Assembly: GCF_001509475.1 (NCBI RefSeq) | Contig: NZ_LLZG01000398.1 | Coordinates: 1 to 43,164, forward strand | Reading direction: 5' to 3' | Origin: Streptomyces regalis | Lineage (GTDB): Bacteria > Actinomycetota > Actinomycetes > Streptomycetales > Streptomycetaceae | DNA: 43,164 nucleotides | Shown: piece after piece, positions 24,851-33,286 of the stretch | How positions within the stretch are numbered: position 1 is the first letter of the stretch | How the letters are laid out: every line of letters starts with the position of its first letter | Position numbers and translations under genes: made by a program | The notes under the pieces: generated by a model | What the model was told of the DNA's origin: nothing | Database searches by the model: none | What the model saw: only the letters and a program-made list of their open reading frames with translations

Positions 24851-26110
24851 TTATCCGAAGAGCTTCTTGAGCTCGGCGTCGACCTTCTTCTCGGCCGTGG
24901 CGAGCTGGGCCTTCGGGTCGGCGTTCTTACGGACGGAGTTCGCCATCACGTCGTTGACCGCGGCGATCATCGCCTGCGTCCAGCCGATGTTGTCGAAGTG
25001 GCCGAACTCGTTGAAGAGCTTGACGCCCTCGGCAGGCAGGCCGGTCTTCAGCTTGGTGGCGGACTGCGCGATGGAGGTACGCGGCGGGATGTGGAAGCCG
25101 TAGGAGAGGGCCCAGTCCTCCTGGTACTTCTTCTGGTCGATCCACAGCCACTTGACGTACGCCTTGGCCGCTTCGAGGTTCTCGCTCTTGGCGTTGACGA
25201 ACATCGACCAGCCGCCGTTGGTGACGGACTGCTTGCCGGCCGAGCCGACCTTCGGGAAGGGGAAGACGCCGATGTCGTCGCCGAGCGCCTCGATCATGGC
25301 GGGCATGGCCCACATACCGCACCACTGGATCGCGGTCAGACCCTGGGTGAAGGCCGACGGGTCCCACCAGTCGGTGGGGGAGTCGAGCAGCAGGTTGCCG
25401 CTGGTGAACAGGCCACGCAGCTGCGTGAGGCCTTCGGCGACGGCGTCGGTGTTGAAGGCGGGCTTGTTGTCCGCGGTGAGGGTGTCCGCACCGGCCGACC
25501 AGATCAGCGGGTTCTGCACCGTGGTGATGTCGTTGCCGAGGAACGCGCCCTTGACCTTGCTGGTGGTGAGCTTGTCCGCGGCCTCGATCAGCTCTTCCAG
25601 GGTCTGCGGGACCTCGATCTTGGCCTTCTCGAACACCGAGGGCCGGTAGAAGAAGAACTGCGGGTCGTCGATCATGCGGACGCCGTATATCTTCCCGTCG
25701 ACCGTGTGCGACGTGATGTCGGCCTGGTTGAAGTCGCTCTTGACCGGCTCGATGATGTCGGTCAGATCCGCCACCTGGCCGCTCTTGATGAGCTGGATCT
25801 GCGGGTGGAACTCGAAGACGTCGGGCGCGTTCTTGGTGAGCAGCGCGGCGAACAGCTTCTGCTCGAAGTTGTTGCCGGTGATCCACTGGGTGGTGATGTT
25901 GGCGTCCTTGTAGGCCTTCGCGTACCGCTTGATGGCCTGCTCGGTACCGGCCTCGCCGTAGGCGTGGAAGTACTGGACGAGGCTGTCGCCCGACCCGCTG
26001 CTGCGACCGGTGTTGCCGCCGCACGCGGCCAGTCCGCCGGCGGCGGCCATACCCATGGCGGCCCGCAGAACGGTGCGGCGGTCCCAGTTGACGTTCCTCA
26101 TTGCCGACAT
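24851..26110 (-). CDS. Sugar-binding lipoprotein of the galactoside ABC importer
   Basis: The 419-residue extracellular solute-binding protein (family 1) has a twin-arginine signal (DRRTVLRAAMG at 10-20) and a lipobox LAAC with Cys30. It is therefore a Tat-exported lipoprotein. The mature part shows the usual MalE-like elements, such as KRYAKAYKDANITTQWITG and TNGGWSMFVNAKS. The ATG at 26110 follows AAGGACG; a second ATG at 26101 is possible. It is the first gene of the import/hydrolysis operon and captures the sugar for the two permeases. Confidence 0.93.
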   Translation of the reverse strand: MSAMRNVNWDRRTVLRAAMGMAAAGGLAACGGNTGRSSGSGDSLVQYFHAYGEAGTEQAIKRYAKAYKDANITTQWITGNNFEQKLFAALLTKNAPDVFEFHPQIQLIKSGQVADLTDIIEPVKSDFNQADITSHTVDGKIYGVRMIDDPQFFFYRPSVFEKAKIEVPQTLEELIEAADKLTTSKVKGAFLGNDITTVQNPLIWSAGADTLTADNKPAFNTDAVAEGLTQLRGLFTSGNLLLDSPTDWWDPSAFTQGLTAIQWCGMWAMPAMIEALGDDIGVFPFPKVGSAGKQSVTNGGWSMFVNAKSENLEAAKAYVKWLWIDQKKYQEDWALSYGFHIPPRTSIAQSATKLKTGLPAEGVKLFNEFGHFDNIGWTQAMIAAVNDVMANSVRKNADPKAQLATAEKKVDAELKKLFG

Positions 26111-26202
26111 GCTGACGTCCTTGTCTCGAGTACGGCTGCGGCCCTGTGCCTGTGGCTGGAGCGGCTCAGCGCCAGTTGGCTCAAATGGGGTTGCGGTGCG
26201 GG

Positions 26203-26231
26203 ACGTTAACCTTCGGCTAAGGCTTCGGCAA
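26203..26231 (-). promoter_or_regulatory. Putative promoter of the importer/beta-galactosidase operon
   Basis: On the minus strand TTGCCG (-35, plus coordinates 26226-26231) and TAACGT (-10, 26203-26208) are separated by exactly 17 bases. This predicts a start near 26196 and a leader of about 86 bases. Within the same stretch CTTCGGC(T/A)AAGG is directly repeated (26211-26233), overlapping the -35, which suits a repressor site. Confidence 0.5.
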
Positions 26232-26256
26232 GGGGTTGGACGAAGTCTGCACGAAG

Positions 26257-26268
26257 CGTTGTGCAACG
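26257..26268. promoter_or_regulatory. Inverted repeat upstream of the operon promoter
   Basis: CGTTG-TG-CAACG is an inverted repeat with a two-base centre, lying just upstream of the -35. The hexamer ACGAAG occurs twice next to it (26240-26245 and 26251-26256). It is a candidate operator for the adjacent ROK regulator. No experimental consensus was applied. Confidence 0.4.
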
Positions 26269-26351
26269 TTCGGGATACCGGACATGGCGGGATGGCGGGG
26301 CGCCGCACCAGCGACCCGCAACTCCCTTTCAGAACGCGGGAATCACGTCCG

Positions 26352-27611
26352 TCATGAGGGCGGTACGGTACGGCTCCTTACAGGTGTGATGCGTTTCGCG
26401 GCAGGCTGCGTCCTCTTCTGCGGGGCCGACTGCAGCGCACCCTCGAGTGCGAACGTCGCCGCGCCCAGACACACCGGGTCGGTGGGGATGGGGGAGAGAA
26501 CGATCCGGGTGGCGGCCAGCGGACGCCTGAGCGCGTGCCGGGCCACGGCCTCGCGCACCTCGTGCAGCAGCGGCTCGCCCAGGGTGGCGGCGACCCAGCT
26601 GCTGAGCACGACGATCTCGGGGTTGAACAGGTTCACCAGGTCGGCGATCCCGGCGCCCAGATACCGGGCGGTGTCCCGGACCACCTTGAGCGCCACCGGA
26701 TCGTGCGCGCCGACCCCACGGGCGAGCGCGTCGATCGTGGCCGTCTGGTCCTCGGGATGGAGCAGCGCGCTGTCGGCGGCCAGCTCCCGCAGGTTCACCA
26801 TGATGCCGGGCGCGCCGACATAGGTCTCCACGCAGCCGTGATTGCCGCAGTGGCACAGCCGTCCGTCCAGCACCAGCGTCGTATGGCCCCACTCGCCGGC
26901 ACTGTTGCTCACGCCCCGGTGCAGCCCGCCGCCGAGCACCAGCCCGGCGCCCACGCCGGTCCCGAGATTGACCACCACGGCGTCCCCGCTGCCGCGTGCG
27001 GCACCGAACCACAGCTCGGCCACCGCGCAGGCGCGCAACGGGTTGTCCATGTACAGGGGGTAGGCGATCTGCTCGGCGAGCAGGTCGAGCAGGGGCACGT
27101 CGTGCCAGTCCCAGTTGGGCGCGTACTCGGAGACGCCGGTGTCCCGGTCCACCTGCCCCGGCACGCTCACCCCGACGCCGAGCACCCGCGCGCCCTCCAC
27201 GCCGGCCTGCGCGACCACCGAGCCGACGGCGGCGGCGACATGGCCGACGACCTGCTCGGGGCGGCTCTCGCCGGGGCGCATGTCCTCGTCGGCGCGGGCC
27301 AGGACGTTCAGCCCGAGATCGAACAGCTCGACCCGCACGTACGTCTCCGCGATGTCGACGCCGATCAGGGCGCCGCCGGACGCGTTGACGGCCACGAGCC
27401 CGCGGGGGCGGCCGCCGGCCGAGTCCTCGAACCCGACCTCCGTGATCATGCGGAGGTCGAGCAGCTCGCCCACGAGGGTGGCGACCGTGGCGAGACTGAG
27501 GCCGGTGGCGGCCGCCAGCTCCTGCCGGGAGGTGGGCGACGCGGCGATGATCTGGCGCAGCACCTCGTAGCGGTTCGCGGTGCGGATGTCGCGTGATGTG
27601 CCGCGCTTCAT
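26352..27611 (-). CDS. ROK-family transcriptional repressor
   Basis: The 419-residue protein has an N-terminal winged helix (about 10-70, RYEVLRQIIAASPTSRQELA then TGLSLATVATLVGELLDL). A ROK sugar-kinase-like domain follows (about 85-400), with LIGVDIAETYVRVELFD, the zinc motif LCHCGNHGCVE, and the GAGLVLGGGLHRG loop. This is the NagC/XylR-type plan, in which a sugar or its phosphate releases the repressor. GGGGAG precedes the ATG at 27611. It lies directly upstream of the importer operon on the same strand but 241 bases apart, with separate predicted promoters. Control of the galactoside genes is the natural inference. Confidence 0.9.
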   Translation of the reverse strand: MKRGTSRDIRTANRYEVLRQIIAASPTSRQELAAATGLSLATVATLVGELLDLRMITEVGFEDSAGGRPRGLVAVNASGGALIGVDIAETYVRVELFDLGLNVLARADEDMRPGESRPEQVVGHVAAAVGSVVAQAGVEGARVLGVGVSVPGQVDRDTGVSEYAPNWDWHDVPLLDLLAEQIAYPLYMDNPLRACAVAELWFGAARGSGDAVVVNLGTGVGAGLVLGGGLHRGVSNSAGEWGHTTLVLDGRLCHCGNHGCVETYVGAPGIMVNLRELAADSALLHPEDQTATIDALARGVGAHDPVALKVVRDTARYLGAGIADLVNLFNPEIVVLSSWVAATLGEPLLHEVREAVARHALRRPLAATRIVLSPIPTDPVCLGAATFALEGALQSAPQKRTQPAAKRITPVRSRTVPPS

Positions 27612-27773
27612 CGAACTCCCCTCACTGGCAAGCGCCGTTCCGGTCGGGTCGGCCGGGGGTCCGGCCCGCCGCGCAGCGGCCAACGGACACAGCGTCCCCC
27701 GGGAGAACACAGCACCGGTGGTGCCCCCGTCCCTTCGCTCATGCCGGGTCGTCGTCGGCACCGGCGCGGCGCA

Positions 27774-27802
27774 AGGCTATGGCGTGCATCGCCTTTCTAC
27801 AA
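27774..27802 (-). promoter_or_regulatory. Putative promoter of the ROK regulator gene
   Basis: On the minus strand TTGTAG (-35, plus coordinates 27797-27802) and TAGCCT (-10, 27774-27779) are 17 bases apart, giving a predicted leader of about 156 bases. Directly upstream are AAGGGGTTA (27801-27809) and AAGGGGGTTTA (27813-27823), a degenerate direct repeat overlapping the -35 and possibly an autoregulatory site. The 27612-27773 leader shows nothing else I can name. Confidence 0.5.
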
Positions 27803-27839
27803 GGGGTTAGGAAAGGGGGTTTACGAAGTCCACCCGGAG

Positions 27840-29155
<1,316 letters not shown>

Positions 29156-29161
29156 TGTGCG

Positions 29162-29191
29162 TTGACCCTCTCATCCGCGCCTGCCTACCGT
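29162..29191 (+). promoter_or_regulatory. Putative promoter of the 2-hydroxyacid dehydrogenase gene
   Basis: TTGACC (29162-29167) and TACCGT (29186-29191) are 18 bases apart, a good match to the Streptomyces housekeeping promoter. It predicts a start near 29198 and a 41-base leader. The divergent aldO promoter must lie in the same 133-base space. Confidence 0.6.
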
Positions 29192-29238
29192 AGAGACCGC
29201 TTTCCCCCACCCATCTCGCCGAGCCGGAGGCCACGTCC

Positions 29239-30255
29239 TTGATCCAGCGGCCGCACGCCATGTTCGCCATGTCCGCCGAGAACGTGCCGCAGGTCTTCCC
29301 GCCGGAGGTGCTCCAGCGGCTGCGGGAGTCGGTCGACATCGATCCCTCCCTGGTGGCCGAGGACCACGAGGACTTCGCGGACCCGCGCTTCAAGGACGCG
29401 CTCGCCCGCACCGAGATCCTCGTCACCGGCTGGGGCTGCCCCCGCCTCGACGCGGCCGTACTCGACTCGGCGCCGAAGCTGCGCGCGGTGCTGCACTCGG
29501 CCGGCTCGGTCAAGGGCCTCGCCACGCCCGAGCTGTGGCGGCGCGGCATCGCGGTGAGCTCGGCGGCCGTCGCCAACGCCGTGCCGGTCGCCGAGTACAC
29601 GCTCGCCATGATCCTGCTCGCCGGAAAGGACCTCTTCGCCGCCCGCGACCGCCTGCGCACCGAGCGCGCCTTCCCTGGCTGGGGGCTCGTCCCCGGCATC
29701 GGCAACTACGGCCGTCGGGTCGGCGTCATCGGGGCCTCGCGCATCGGGCGCCGGGTGATCGAGCTGTTGCGCCCGTTCGACCTGCGGGTGAGCCTCAGCG
29801 ACCCGTACGTCGACGAGGCCGGGGCCGCCGCGCTGGACGTACCCCTGCTGCCCCTGGACGACCTGCTGCGCTCGTCGGACGTCGTGACGGTCCACGCCCC
29901 CGAGACCCCGGAGACCCACCACCTCGTCGGCCCCCGCGAGCTGGCCCTGATGCCCGACGGGGCGGTCCTGATCAACACCGCGCGCGGGGCCCTCGTCGAC
30001 CACTACGCCCTGATCGCCGAACTGAGCACCGGTCGGCTCAGCTCGATCCTCGACGTAACGGACCCCGAGCCCCTCCCCGCCGACTCACCCCTGTACGACC
30101 TGCCGAACGCCTTCATCACCCCGCACCTCGCGGGCTCCCAGGGCAACGAGGTGGCCCGCCTGGGCAGGTCGGTTGCCGAGGAGGCGGAACGGCTGCTGTC
30201 CGGCGGGCGGTTGGCGTACCCGGTGGACCCGGCGGCGCTGGCGCGCGAGGCGTAG
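29239..30255 (+). CDS. D-isomer-specific 2-hydroxyacid dehydrogenase family protein
   Basis: The 338-residue NAD(P)-dependent enzyme has the split catalytic domain around a Rossmann fold. The dinucleotide motif is VGVIGASRIGRRVIELL, with Ala and Ser where GxGxxG is usual. The catalytic Arg is expected in LINTARGALVD, the Glu in VTDPEPLP and the His in TPHLAGSQG. The start is TTG at 29239, eight bases after GGAGG; an ATG at 29260 is less well placed. Such enzymes reduce 2-keto acids or oxidise 2-hydroxy acids. Sharing a divergent promoter region with alditol oxidase hints at a role in sugar-acid or polyol metabolism, which is inference. Confidence 0.87.
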   Translation: MIQRPHAMFAMSAENVPQVFPPEVLQRLRESVDIDPSLVAEDHEDFADPRFKDALARTEILVTGWGCPRLDAAVLDSAPKLRAVLHSAGSVKGLATPELWRRGIAVSSAAVANAVPVAEYTLAMILLAGKDLFAARDRLRTERAFPGWGLVPGIGNYGRRVGVIGASRIGRRVIELLRPFDLRVSLSDPYVDEAGAAALDVPLLPLDDLLRSSDVVTVHAPETPETHHLVGPRELALMPDGAVLINTARGALVDHYALIAELSTGRLSSILDVTDPEPLPADSPLYDLPNAFITPHLAGSQGNEVARLGRSVAEEAERLLSGGRLAYPVDPAALAREA

Positions 30256-30321
30256 GCGTCCGCGGGGCGCTGCTGCAGTTCCCCTGAGCGCTGCAGCTCT
30301 CTCGACGGCCGCGACTGTCCC

Positions 30322-30347
30322 GCCCGTCGCCCGTCGCCCGTCGCCCG
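30322..30347. repeat. Heptanucleotide tandem repeat
   Basis: GCCCGTC is repeated three times (30322-30342) followed by a partial GCCCG. It lies in the 235-base gap after the dehydrogenase and is probably a slippage product. Confidence 0.6.
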
Positions 30348-30428
30348 GCGCAACTTTCGGGTCGTCGGTTGTCACAGCTTTCTCGGTACGACGTCTTGTC
30401 CCCGTAGACGCGTGGATCTAGCTTCCTG

Positions 30429-30444
30429 TAGAGAACGTTTACTA
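30429..30444. promoter_or_regulatory. Candidate LacI-type operator with overlapping -10
   Basis: TAGAGAACGTTTACTA is a 16-bp imperfect palindrome centred on AACGTT with matching TAG/CTA ends, resembling LacI/GalR-family operators. TACTAT at 30440-30445 overlaps it and could be a -10 box for the secreted protein gene at 30491. No LacI gene is present in the window, so the regulator would be encoded elsewhere. Confidence 0.4.
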
Positions 30445-30490
30445 TGCCTTTTCTTCAGCGCCGCCCCCGTCGCTACCGTGACGATCCCGC

Positions 30491-31933
30491 ATGCCCGTCA
30501 CCAGAAGATCCGTCCTGGCCACGGCCGCCACCGGCACCGGTGCACTCGCGCTGACCGGCTGGTCCTGGACGGCCGCCGATCAGGCGTCCGCAGCCGAGGC
30601 CGCCACAGCGGAGGCCGCCGAGGGCGCCGGACGCCTCGACCTGATCGACTTCGGAAACGCCGACTCCGAGACCGCCCACGACTTCACCGGCCCGGACACC
30701 GAGGTCGCCGACGGCCACGCGGGCGACCGGGCCCGGGTCGCCAAGCCGCTCGCCACCACCGACATCAAGGGCGGCGACCTGCGCTTCACCCTCGCCGTCG
30801 ACCCCGTCCACCAGAACTACCTCACGGTGAAGTGCTCGCCGATCACCCGTGAGCTCGACGGCCGGACCCTGGCCGCGACGCCGTATCTGCGGCTGGTCCG
30901 TGATGTCAGCACCCACCAGGTGCACGGACAGGTCTCGGTGGACGGCACCACCTGGGTGACCGTCGCGAGTCTCCTCACGCCCTTCCCGTACGCCGTCTAC
31001 GCGGGCCTCGCGGCCACCGGCGACGCCACGTTCGCCCAGGTGGCCGTGGACCGGCTCAAGGAGGACGCGGTGCTGGTGGCCGTCGGGCGGGACGCCGACA
31101 CGGTCACCGTCCGCTGGAACAAGCCTGAGGACGCGCTGACGTTCACGGTCGCGCGGTCGACCGACGGCGACTCGTGGGAGACCGTGGAGTCGGACACCCG
31201 CGCCTTCGCCTACGAGGACACCGGACTGCGGCACGGCGAGCGGTACTACCGGGTCTCTGCGACCCTGGTCGACGGCGGCACCCGCACGTCCGCTCCGACG
31301 GTCGCGGTGGCCGAGACGCTGGCCGGCGTGCTGGCGCGGGCGCGGAAGACCGATCCGGCGGAGTGGACGAAGAAGAGCTACGCGGCCTTCGTCGCCGAGG
31401 TCGACCGCATCGAGGGGGACACCGGCAAGGACGACGACGCCCGCATCGACGCGGTCTACGCGGCGTACGAGCTCCTCGTCTCCCGCGAGACCCTGCTCCG
31501 CCGCACGCAGGTCACGGCGTCGATGGTGGCCGCCTCGACCATCGAGTGGCCGGGCCGGGGCACCAAGGAGTCCAACGGCTGGAAGGGCTTCGACGGGGAC
31601 ACGGCCACGTACCCCGACACCCTCGCGGCCGAGAGCTGGATCGACATCGACGCGGGCGACGTGGGGCCGCTCGTCGTGGACAAGCTCCGTATCTTCCCGC
31701 GCGCGAACTATGCCGCGCGGGCCACCGGCACCGTGCTGCTCGGCTCCTCCGACGGTGGGCTGACCTGGACCGACCTGCACACGATCGGCACGACGAGCGA
31801 GGGCACGTGGCACGAGGCCACACTCCCGTCGACCGCCTCATACCCGCTTCTGCGCTTCTACGACGGCCACAACGGCCGGTGCAATCTCGCCGAGATCGAG
31901 TTCTGGTACTACGCGGCGGAGGAGGAGGCCTGA
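30491..31933 (+). CDS. Tat-secreted multidomain protein (FN3, FIVAR-like, F5/8C) without visible catalytic domain
   Basis: The 480-residue protein starts with a Tat signal (VTRRSVLATAAT, cleavage near ASA at about 33). A beta segment, IDFGNADSETAHDF to FTLAVDPVHQNYLTVK, covers about 48-117. An unlike beta segment (118-200) follows, then a fibronectin type III-like domain (about 205-280) and a FIVAR-like helical pair (about 285-340, WTKKSYAAFVAEVDRI). An F5/8 type C (discoidin) domain (about 345-478, ASTIEWPGRGTKESNGWKGF onward) ends it. These accessory modules usually flank a glycoside hydrolase, yet none is seen. The abrupt change near residue 117 suggests an internal deletion. It is secreted and probably binds polysaccharide. 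TACCGT at 30474-30479 lies just upstream. Confidence 0.65.
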   Translation: MPVTRRSVLATAATGTGALALTGWSWTAADQASAAEAATAEAAEGAGRLDLIDFGNADSETAHDFTGPDTEVADGHAGDRARVAKPLATTDIKGGDLRFTLAVDPVHQNYLTVKCSPITRELDGRTLAATPYLRLVRDVSTHQVHGQVSVDGTTWVTVASLLTPFPYAVYAGLAATGDATFAQVAVDRLKEDAVLVAVGRDADTVTVRWNKPEDALTFTVARSTDGDSWETVESDTRAFAYEDTGLRHGERYYRVSATLVDGGTRTSAPTVAVAETLAGVLARARKTDPAEWTKKSYAAFVAEVDRIEGDTGKDDDARIDAVYAAYELLVSRETLLRRTQVTASMVAASTIEWPGRGTKESNGWKGFDGDTATYPDTLAAESWIDIDAGDVGPLVVDKLRIFPRANYAARATGTVLLGSSDGGLTWTDLHTIGTTSEGTWHEATLPSTASYPLLRFYDGHNGRCNLAEIEFWYYAAEEEA

Positions 31934-31943
31934 CGGGCGACGT

Positions 31944-31974
31944 CACCCGGGGCCCCTCCGGGGTGCCCCGGGTG
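31944..31974 (+). terminator. Hairpin terminator
   Basis: CACCCGGGGC (31944-31953) pairs perfectly with GCCCCGGGTG (31965-31974), and part of the 11-base loop can pair further. It lies 11 bases after the stop at 31933 and before the binding-protein gene at 32078. Confidence 0.65.
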
Positions 31975-32077
31975 CGGAGGCCGCGTCCGAACCACCGGAG
32001 CGACCGCGCCTCAACAGAGGTAATGTCGAGAACAGACCTCGCTCTGCTGACGAGCGGCGGACAAGGAGGTCTCTTCG

Positions 32078-33175
32078 ATGAAGACCTGTCTGCGGGACGC
32101 TGCCGTCGCCGTCGCGGCGGTATCGGCGGCCGTCGCTCTCGCCGCCTGCGGGGACGCCGACGGCGGCTCCGGCGGTGGGGCGGACGGCCTGAAGATCGGC
32201 CTGCTGCTGCCGTCGAGCCAGACCAGCCGCTACGAGGAGTGGGACAGGCCCTTGATCGAGCGGCGGATCAAGGAGCTGTGCGGCGCCTGCACGGTGTTGT
32301 ACGCCAATGCCCAGCTCGACGTGGACCGTCAGCTGCAGCAGATGAACTCCGTGATCAGCAGGGGGGCCGACGTCCTGATCCTCGACCCCGTCAACGCCAC
32401 GTCGCTCCGCTCCTTGGTGAACATGGCGGACCAGGCGGGTGTCCCCGTGGTCGCCTATGACCGCCTCGCCGAAGGCCGGATCTCGGGATACGTCTCCTTC
32501 GACAACGAACAGGTCGGCAGGCTCCAGGGCCAGGACCTGCTCAAGGCCATGGGGAAGAAGGCGGACGGAGGCCAGATCGTCATGCTGAACGGCGCTCCGA
32601 CCGACCCGAACGCGGCCGACTTCAAGAGGGGCGCGCTGTCCGTCCTCAAGGGCAAGGTGAAGATCGGCAAGTCGTACGACGCCCCCGGATGGCGGCCGGC
32701 GGAGGCCCACCGCAGCATGTCCGACGCCATCGCCGCCCTGGGCGCCGACAACATCGACGGCGTCTACGCCGCCGGCGACAACCTCGCGACCGGTGCCATC
32801 TCCGCCCTCAAGGCCGCCAAGATCAAGCCGCTGCCCCCGGTCACCGGCCAGAACGCCGACCTCGCGGCCGTGCAGCGCATCGTCGTGGGTGACCAGTACA
32901 TGAGCGTCTACAAACCCTTCAGGCCCGAGACGGATGCCGCCGCCGCCATGGCCGTCGCCCTGGGCCGCGGCGAAGAGGGCATGCTCGCCGACATCGCCAC
33001 GACCACGGTCGGCAACGACACCACCAAGGACGTCCCGGCCGTCCTGCTCACACCGATCTCCCTGACCGTCGACAACATCGAGGAAACCGTCGTCAAGGAC
33101 GGCCTGTACACGATCGATCAGATCTGTACCCCTGAGTTCAGGTCTGCCTGCGACAGGGCCGGACTGACCGGATGA
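32078..33175 (+). CDS. Orphan sugar-binding lipoprotein, ribose/xylose-binding type
   Basis: The 365-residue lipoprotein has a signal peptide and the lipobox LAAC with Cys24. The mature protein is a type I periplasmic-binding fold of the RbsB/XylF group. It shows KIGLLLPSSQTSRYEEWDRP, GADVLILDPVNATSL, VVAYDRLAEGR, and AAGDNLATGAISALK. XylF-type pentose/hexose binding is likely. AAGGAGG lies eight bases before the ATG. The usual ABC ATPase and permease partners are absent on both sides. It either feeds a transporter encoded elsewhere or acts as a sensor. Confidence 0.85.
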   Translation: MKTCLRDAAVAVAAVSAAVALAACGDADGGSGGGADGLKIGLLLPSSQTSRYEEWDRPLIERRIKELCGACTVLYANAQLDVDRQLQQMNSVISRGADVLILDPVNATSLRSLVNMADQAGVPVVAYDRLAEGRISGYVSFDNEQVGRLQGQDLLKAMGKKADGGQIVMLNGAPTDPNAADFKRGALSVLKGKVKIGKSYDAPGWRPAEAHRSMSDAIAALGADNIDGVYAAGDNLATGAISALKAAKIKPLPPVTGQNADLAAVQRIVVGDQYMSVYKPFRPETDAAAAMAVALGRGEEGMLADIATTTVGNDTTKDVPAVLLTPISLTVDNIEETVVKDGLYTIDQICTPEFRSACDRAGLTG

Positions 33176-33286
33176 GACATGTTCCTCTTGAGATCGCCGG
33201 TCGCGGGGGGACCCGCTACCGCTCACCCGCACGCAGGGGCATACCGTGAGGAGTCGAGCGCATTCGTCGGGAGCGAGGAGAACGGG

